Below, in pieces: positions 60,999 through 64,000 of a stretch of DNA of 64,000 nt. The position numbers were made by a program, and so were the translations under genes. The notes under the pieces were generated by a model. That model did no database searches. It was not told the origin of the DNA and saw only the letters and a list, made by a program, of their open reading frames with translations. Source of the DNA: Gammaproteobacteria bacterium (GTDB taxonomy: Bacteria > Pseudomonadota > Gammaproteobacteria > Steroidobacterales > GCA-2729495); NCBI GenBank assembly GCA_016874095.1, contig VGVH01000004.1:1-64000 (forward strand), read 5' to 3'. How positions within the stretch are numbered: the stretch's first letter is position 1; each line of letters starts with the position of its first letter.

Positions 60999-61895
60999 AT
61001 GACGACGAGAAGGGAACTGATCCTCGCAGCCGCCGGCACCGCGCTCGGAGTGCCGGCGCTGGCCGCGACCGCGGCGCCGATCCTGCGGAAGGTGCCATAC
61101 AGCGGCGAGGCCGTGCCGGTGATCGGGCTGGGCACATCGCGCACTTTCGACGTCGATCCCGCCTCCCCGGCATTCCAGCCGCTGGTCGGCGTGATGGAGG
61201 AATTTTTTGCCGGCGGCGGGCGGCTGATCGACTCATCGCCGATGTACGGTCGGGCGGAAGGCGTCACCGGGGCGCTGCTCGGCAAGACGAGGCGGCAAGG
61301 TGCCGCCGTCGTAGCGACCAAGGTATGGACGGACGGTCGCGACGCCGGGATCGAGCAGATGAACATGTCGTTCGCGCGGCTGGGCGTCACGCGTATGGAC
61401 CTGATGCAGGTCCACAATCTCAAGGATTGGCGCACGCACCTGCCGGTGCTGCGGGAGTGGAAGGCCGCCGGCAAGATCCGTTACCTCGGGATCACCACCT
61501 CGTTTGCGCCCCAGTACGCCGATTTCGCAGCGGTGATGCGCGCCGAGCAGCTCGATTTCGTGCAGCTCAACTACAGCATCGGCGAACGTGAAGCCGAGAA
61601 GGTGCTGTTGCCGCTCGCACGCGACCGCGGCATCGCGGTGCTGGTCAACCGCCCCTTCATGCGGGCGGAGCTTTTCCGCCGCGTTGCGGGGCGCACCCTG
61701 CCCGGCTGGGCGCGGGACATCGGCTGCGAGAGCTGGGGCCAGGCCATGCTCAAGTGGATCGTCGCGCACCCCGTCGTCACCTGCGTCATCCCGGCATCGG
61801 CCAAGGCGGCCAACATGCGCGACAACATGCGGGCAGGCTTCGGGGAACTGCCCGACGAGGCATTGCGCGCGCGCATCGCCGCCGACGTCGGCTGA
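60999..61895 (+). CDS. Aldo/keto reductase family protein with Tat-like signal
   Basis: A 298-residue AKR barrel protein. Its N-terminus MTTRRELILAAAGTALGVPALAATAAP resembles a twin-arginine export signal. The catalytic tetrad is visible: D78, Y83 (IDSSPMYGRAE), K108 (VVATKVWTDG) and H139 (LMQVHNLKDW). The barrel end FGELPDEALRARI is standard. Exported AKRs are rare but known. If truly exported by Tat it would carry NADPH with it or have another role. It converges with the RluA-MTase gene with 4 bp between the stop codons. Confidence 0.88.
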   Translation: MTTRRELILAAAGTALGVPALAATAAPILRKVPYSGEAVPVIGLGTSRTFDVDPASPAFQPLVGVMEEFFAGGGRLIDSSPMYGRAEGVTGALLGKTRRQGAAVVATKVWTDGRDAGIEQMNMSFARLGVTRMDLMQVHNLKDWRTHLPVLREWKAAGKIRYLGITTSFAPQYADFAAVMRAEQLDFVQLNYSIGEREAEKVLLPLARDRGIAVLVNRPFMRAELFRRVAGRTLPGWARDIGCESWGQAMLKWIVAHPVVTCVIPASAKAANMRDNMRAGFGELPDEALRARIAADVG

Positions 61896-61899
61896 GGAC

Positions 61900-63495
61900 T
61901 CAGCCGAGCCGCAGCCACAGCCCCTTGAGATAGGCCGGTTCGTCCCGCGAGATCGGAAAGTCCGGCGGCTGCGCTGCCCAGTACTGGCACTCGATGCGCC
62001 GCCCGGCCGCATGCACGGCTTCCCGGACGACATCGATGAAGCCTGCCGGCTCGAGCCGCGCGGCATTGCTCGCAGCGAACAGGACGCCGCCAGGCGCAAG
62101 CACGGCCAGCGCAGCCGAGACGAGCCGCCCGTAGTCGGACTCCGCGCGGAACACGCCATGCTCCTTCGACTGCGAGAAGGTCGGCGGGTCGAGCAGGACG
62201 ATGTCGAAACGCCGGCCCTTCTTCGCGAGCCGCCGCAGCCAGTCGAAAGCGTCGCCGTAGATGAAGTCGTGGCCTCCGGCATCGAGCCCGTTCAAGGTGA
62301 AATTGCGCCGGCCCCACTCGAGGTACTTCTTCGACAGGTCGAGACTGGTAACGGTGGCACCGGCCAGTGCCGCAGCCACGGAGAATGCACAGGTGTACGC
62401 GAAGGTGTTAAGCACCGTACCGCCAGCAATCCCGGGCAACGGAAATTTCGCAGCGACATGACCTGCCAGCAGGCGCCTCCGGTTGTCTCGCTGGTCGAGA
62501 AAAATGCCGACCGAGTAACCCTCTTCGAACGACAACTCGAACTCGATACCGTTTTCGCGCGCCCTGAAGCGCGCCGGGGCCGGCTCGCCCGATACGAGCC
62601 GTGGCGAGGCGTCCTCTGCATCGAGACGCTGCAGATTGCGGGTCAGGGTCTTGTGATAGATGCCGGCGATGCCACTTCCGGCCAACGACTCGAGTCGCGC
62701 GATGTCGCCCGGCCCGGGCAACGCGGCGGACTGGTGCAACAGCCAGCGGTCGAATCGATCGACGCGCGCACCGGGCCAGCCGTCGGCCGCGCCGTGCACC
62801 AACCGCAGCGTGTTGGTCTCGGCCGGATCAGCCAGCGCCGCGCGACGAGCCTGGCCGATGTCGGCGGCAAAATCGGCGGGCAGCTCGAAGCTCACCGGCG
62901 CGTCGATTCCGGGATGGTGGAATGCGAGTCGCTCGGCGTGCAGGCACAGCCGCGGTGCGGGGGCGCCACCGTAGAGGGCGTCGCCGAGCACCGGGAATCC
63001 AAGCGCAGCAGATTGCACGCGGATCTGGTGCGTGCGGCCGGTCACCGGCTCGGCCAGAACCGCGTGCACCTGCGGCGGAAACCCCGGTGGCGGCGGTGTC
63101 GGCGCGAATGCGGTTACCGCCTCGTCACCCTCGTCCGCCGTGGCGACGTACACCTTGCCGCGACGGGCAAGGCATGCGCGGGACTCGATCCGACTGCCGG
63201 GCGGCACGCCCGCAGTCAGCATCCGGTATTGCTTGCGCACCGCACGCGCCTCGAACTGGCGGGCGAGCGAGCGACGCGCCAGTGCCGACTTCGCGAATAC
63301 GAGCAGGCCCGAGGTGTCCTTGTCGAGCCGATGCAGATTCGCAAGCTCCGCCCAACGCGGCTCGCGGTCGCGCAGCCACTCGTAGATGCCCTCGCCGAGG
63401 TAGTCGTCGGGCGCATGCGTGTTCCAGCCCGCCGGCTTCGCGACGATGACGATGTGCTCGTCCTCGTGGAGGACGCAGGGCGGGGAACGGTTCAT
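61900..63495 (-). CDS. Fusion of RluA-type pseudouridine synthase and COG1092 rRNA methyltransferase
   Basis: A 531-residue protein with two recognisable enzymes. The N-terminal 220 residues are an RluA-family pseudouridine synthase without S4 domain: VLHEDEHIVIVAKPAGWNTH, LHRLDKDTSGLLVFAKS (catalytic D58) and PVTGRTHQIRVQ. Residues about 225-531 form a Rossmann methyltransferase of the RlmI/RlmK type (COG1092): YSVGIFLDQRDNRRRL, NTFAYTCAFSVAAALAGA and LLDPPTFSQSKEHGVF. The start at the ATG 63495 is chosen because the upstream track residues lack family similarity. It would install two modifications, probably on 23S rRNA; both active sites look complete. Confidence 0.88.
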   Translation of the reverse strand: MNRSPPCVLHEDEHIVIVAKPAGWNTHAPDDYLGEGIYEWLRDREPRWAELANLHRLDKDTSGLLVFAKSALARRSLARQFEARAVRKQYRMLTAGVPPGSRIESRACLARRGKVYVATADEGDEAVTAFAPTPPPPGFPPQVHAVLAEPVTGRTHQIRVQSAALGFPVLGDALYGGAPAPRLCLHAERLAFHHPGIDAPVSFELPADFAADIGQARRAALADPAETNTLRLVHGAADGWPGARVDRFDRWLLHQSAALPGPGDIARLESLAGSGIAGIYHKTLTRNLQRLDAEDASPRLVSGEPAPARFRARENGIEFELSFEEGYSVGIFLDQRDNRRRLLAGHVAAKFPLPGIAGGTVLNTFAYTCAFSVAAALAGATVTSLDLSKKYLEWGRRNFTLNGLDAGGHDFIYGDAFDWLRRLAKKGRRFDIVLLDPPTFSQSKEHGVFRAESDYGRLVSAALAVLAPGGVLFAASNAARLEPAGFIDVVREAVHAAGRRIECQYWAAQPPDFPISRDEPAYLKGLWLRLG

Positions 63496-63598
63496 GGCGC
63501 GGTCAACGGCAGGGCGCGACCCGCATGATACCGCGACGGTCCGGGCGGCTGTGCTAGGCTCGACCACGACCCGCACTGAAGTTGCCGGAGGAAGAGCC

Positions 63599-64000
63599 AT
63601 GCAGTCGGAATTCGTCGCATCACTCATGAATCGCCGCGAGGCGGTGCAGTCGTCGCTGCTGTTGGCGATGGCGGGCGCAGCGGCCGGCTGTGCACCGGCG
63701 ACGCCGCCGACGGACAGCAGCGCGACGGCCGCCGGCCCGAGCGGCAAGCCACTCGACTACTCCAATCCGGTCGACAACCTCTATGCCTTTGGCAAGATCT
63801 GGGCCGGCTACGAGGAGCCGGTGATCGGCGGCTTCCACGGCCTCATGTACCTGCGCATCCCGGGCAAGCGCATGATTCCGGTGTTCGGTTATACCGGCAC
63901 GGGCGTGCTGCTCGCGAAGCAGGATCCGGACGGTTCGCTCTGGGTGAAGTCGCGCGAGACCGGCTACTTCACCGACCTCGTTACCGGCGACATCCTCGAG
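63599..64000 (+). CDS. DUF1838 family protein, N-terminal part (runs off the window edge)
   Basis: I translated this by hand; it is not in the track. An ATG at 63599 is preceded by GGAGGAAGAG. The N-terminus has an NRREAVQSS segment and a lipobox (GAAAGC), a twin-arginine-like lipoprotein signal. The mature part (YSNPVDNLYAFGKIWAGYEE, PGKRMIPVFGYTGTG) and the YFTDLVTGDILE stretch resemble DUF1838 proteins, a family of unknown function. About 134 residues are seen; the rest lies beyond the window. Confidence 0.72.
   Translation, partial: MQSEFVASLMNRREAVQSSLLLAMAGAAAGCAPATPPTDSSATAAGPSGKPLDYSNPVDNLYAFGKIWAGYEEPVIGGFHGLMYLRIPGKRMIPVFGYTGTGVLLAKQDPDGSLWVKSRETGYFTDLVTGDILE

Noticed and set aside
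61588-63528. 646-residue plus-strand ORF opposite the RluA-methyltransferase fusion
   Set aside because: Its first part also overlaps the aldo/keto reductase in another frame; it is a shadow without motifs.

Overview
The window is GC-rich and densely packed with genes, apparently from the chromosome of a gammaproteobacterium. The mix of SohB, DusB, RF3 (PrfC), a Uup-type ABC-F protein, GltS, LipA, an ActP/DUF485 pair and many lipoproteins supports this. A Steroidobacter/Nevskia/Xanthomonadales-like affiliation is my inference; there is no rRNA or marker that would settle it. I found no tRNA, rRNA, CRISPR array, insertion sequence or prophage. No gap between genes exceeds about 200 bp. Most very long ORFs in the track are antisense or frame shadows caused by the high GC.

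Layout. 1-3410: end of a TorF-type porin gene, then a minus-strand run of proline iminopeptidase, dihydroorotase and an NAD(P)-binding protein. 3506-12099 (plus): secreted M16 peptidase, MFS permease, and a four-gene Gld-like ABC export system (ATPase, permease, GldG-like auxiliary, DUF4340). This ends at a perfect 75-bp palindrome that contains the stop codons of two convergent genes. 12161-23284 (minus): a large lipoprotein fusing Calx-beta, sugar-dehydrogenase propeller and diheme cytochrome parts; a membrane protein and an anchored methyltransferase; two uncharacterised proteins downstream of an orphan contractile-tail-sheath-like gene; a broken L,D-transpeptidase; and an M48 peptidase, SohB and lipoyl synthase.

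23334-29741: a small orphan gene with its own terminator, an OmpA-domain coiled-coil protein, a lipase-like hydrolase coupled to a HAD phosphatase, a membrane diguanylate cyclase, DUF192 and HIT proteins. 29734-37378 (minus): a nearly gapless series of GltS, a lipoprotein, TerC, universal stress protein, a secreted beta-rich protein, and a MacAB-like exporter with one adaptor, one ATPase and two permeases. 37447-43843: acyl-CoA ligase with MAPEG protein, then on the minus strand DUF485/ActP-like transport, FkbM methyltransferase and a large GT-C-like membrane protein.

43909-54143: RF3; S-formylglutathione hydrolase coupled to a di-iron hydroxylase and an MBL hydrolase; DusB, Uup and a string of small genes (zinc-ribbon-like protein, CREST-type membrane hydrolase, a LysE remnant, GFA-like protein, ICMT-like methyltransferase). 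54150-58214: an acyl-CoA module of two family III CoA-transferases, an acyl-CoA dehydrogenase and a MaoC hydratase. 58249-64000: MAPEG protein, DPP-IV-like peptidase, Tat-type aldo/keto reductase, a pseudouridine synthase-methyltransferase fusion, and the start of a DUF1838 lipoprotein.

Taken together the genes suggest a heterotrophic, peptide- and lipid-using bacterium with heavy investment in the cell envelope. Translational coupling (ATGA, GTGA, TGATG or TAATG junctions) occurs at about twenty gene borders and is the main evidence for the operons proposed here. The least conventional part is the sheath-like gene with its two unknown neighbours. The palindrome and the two multidomain fusions come next.
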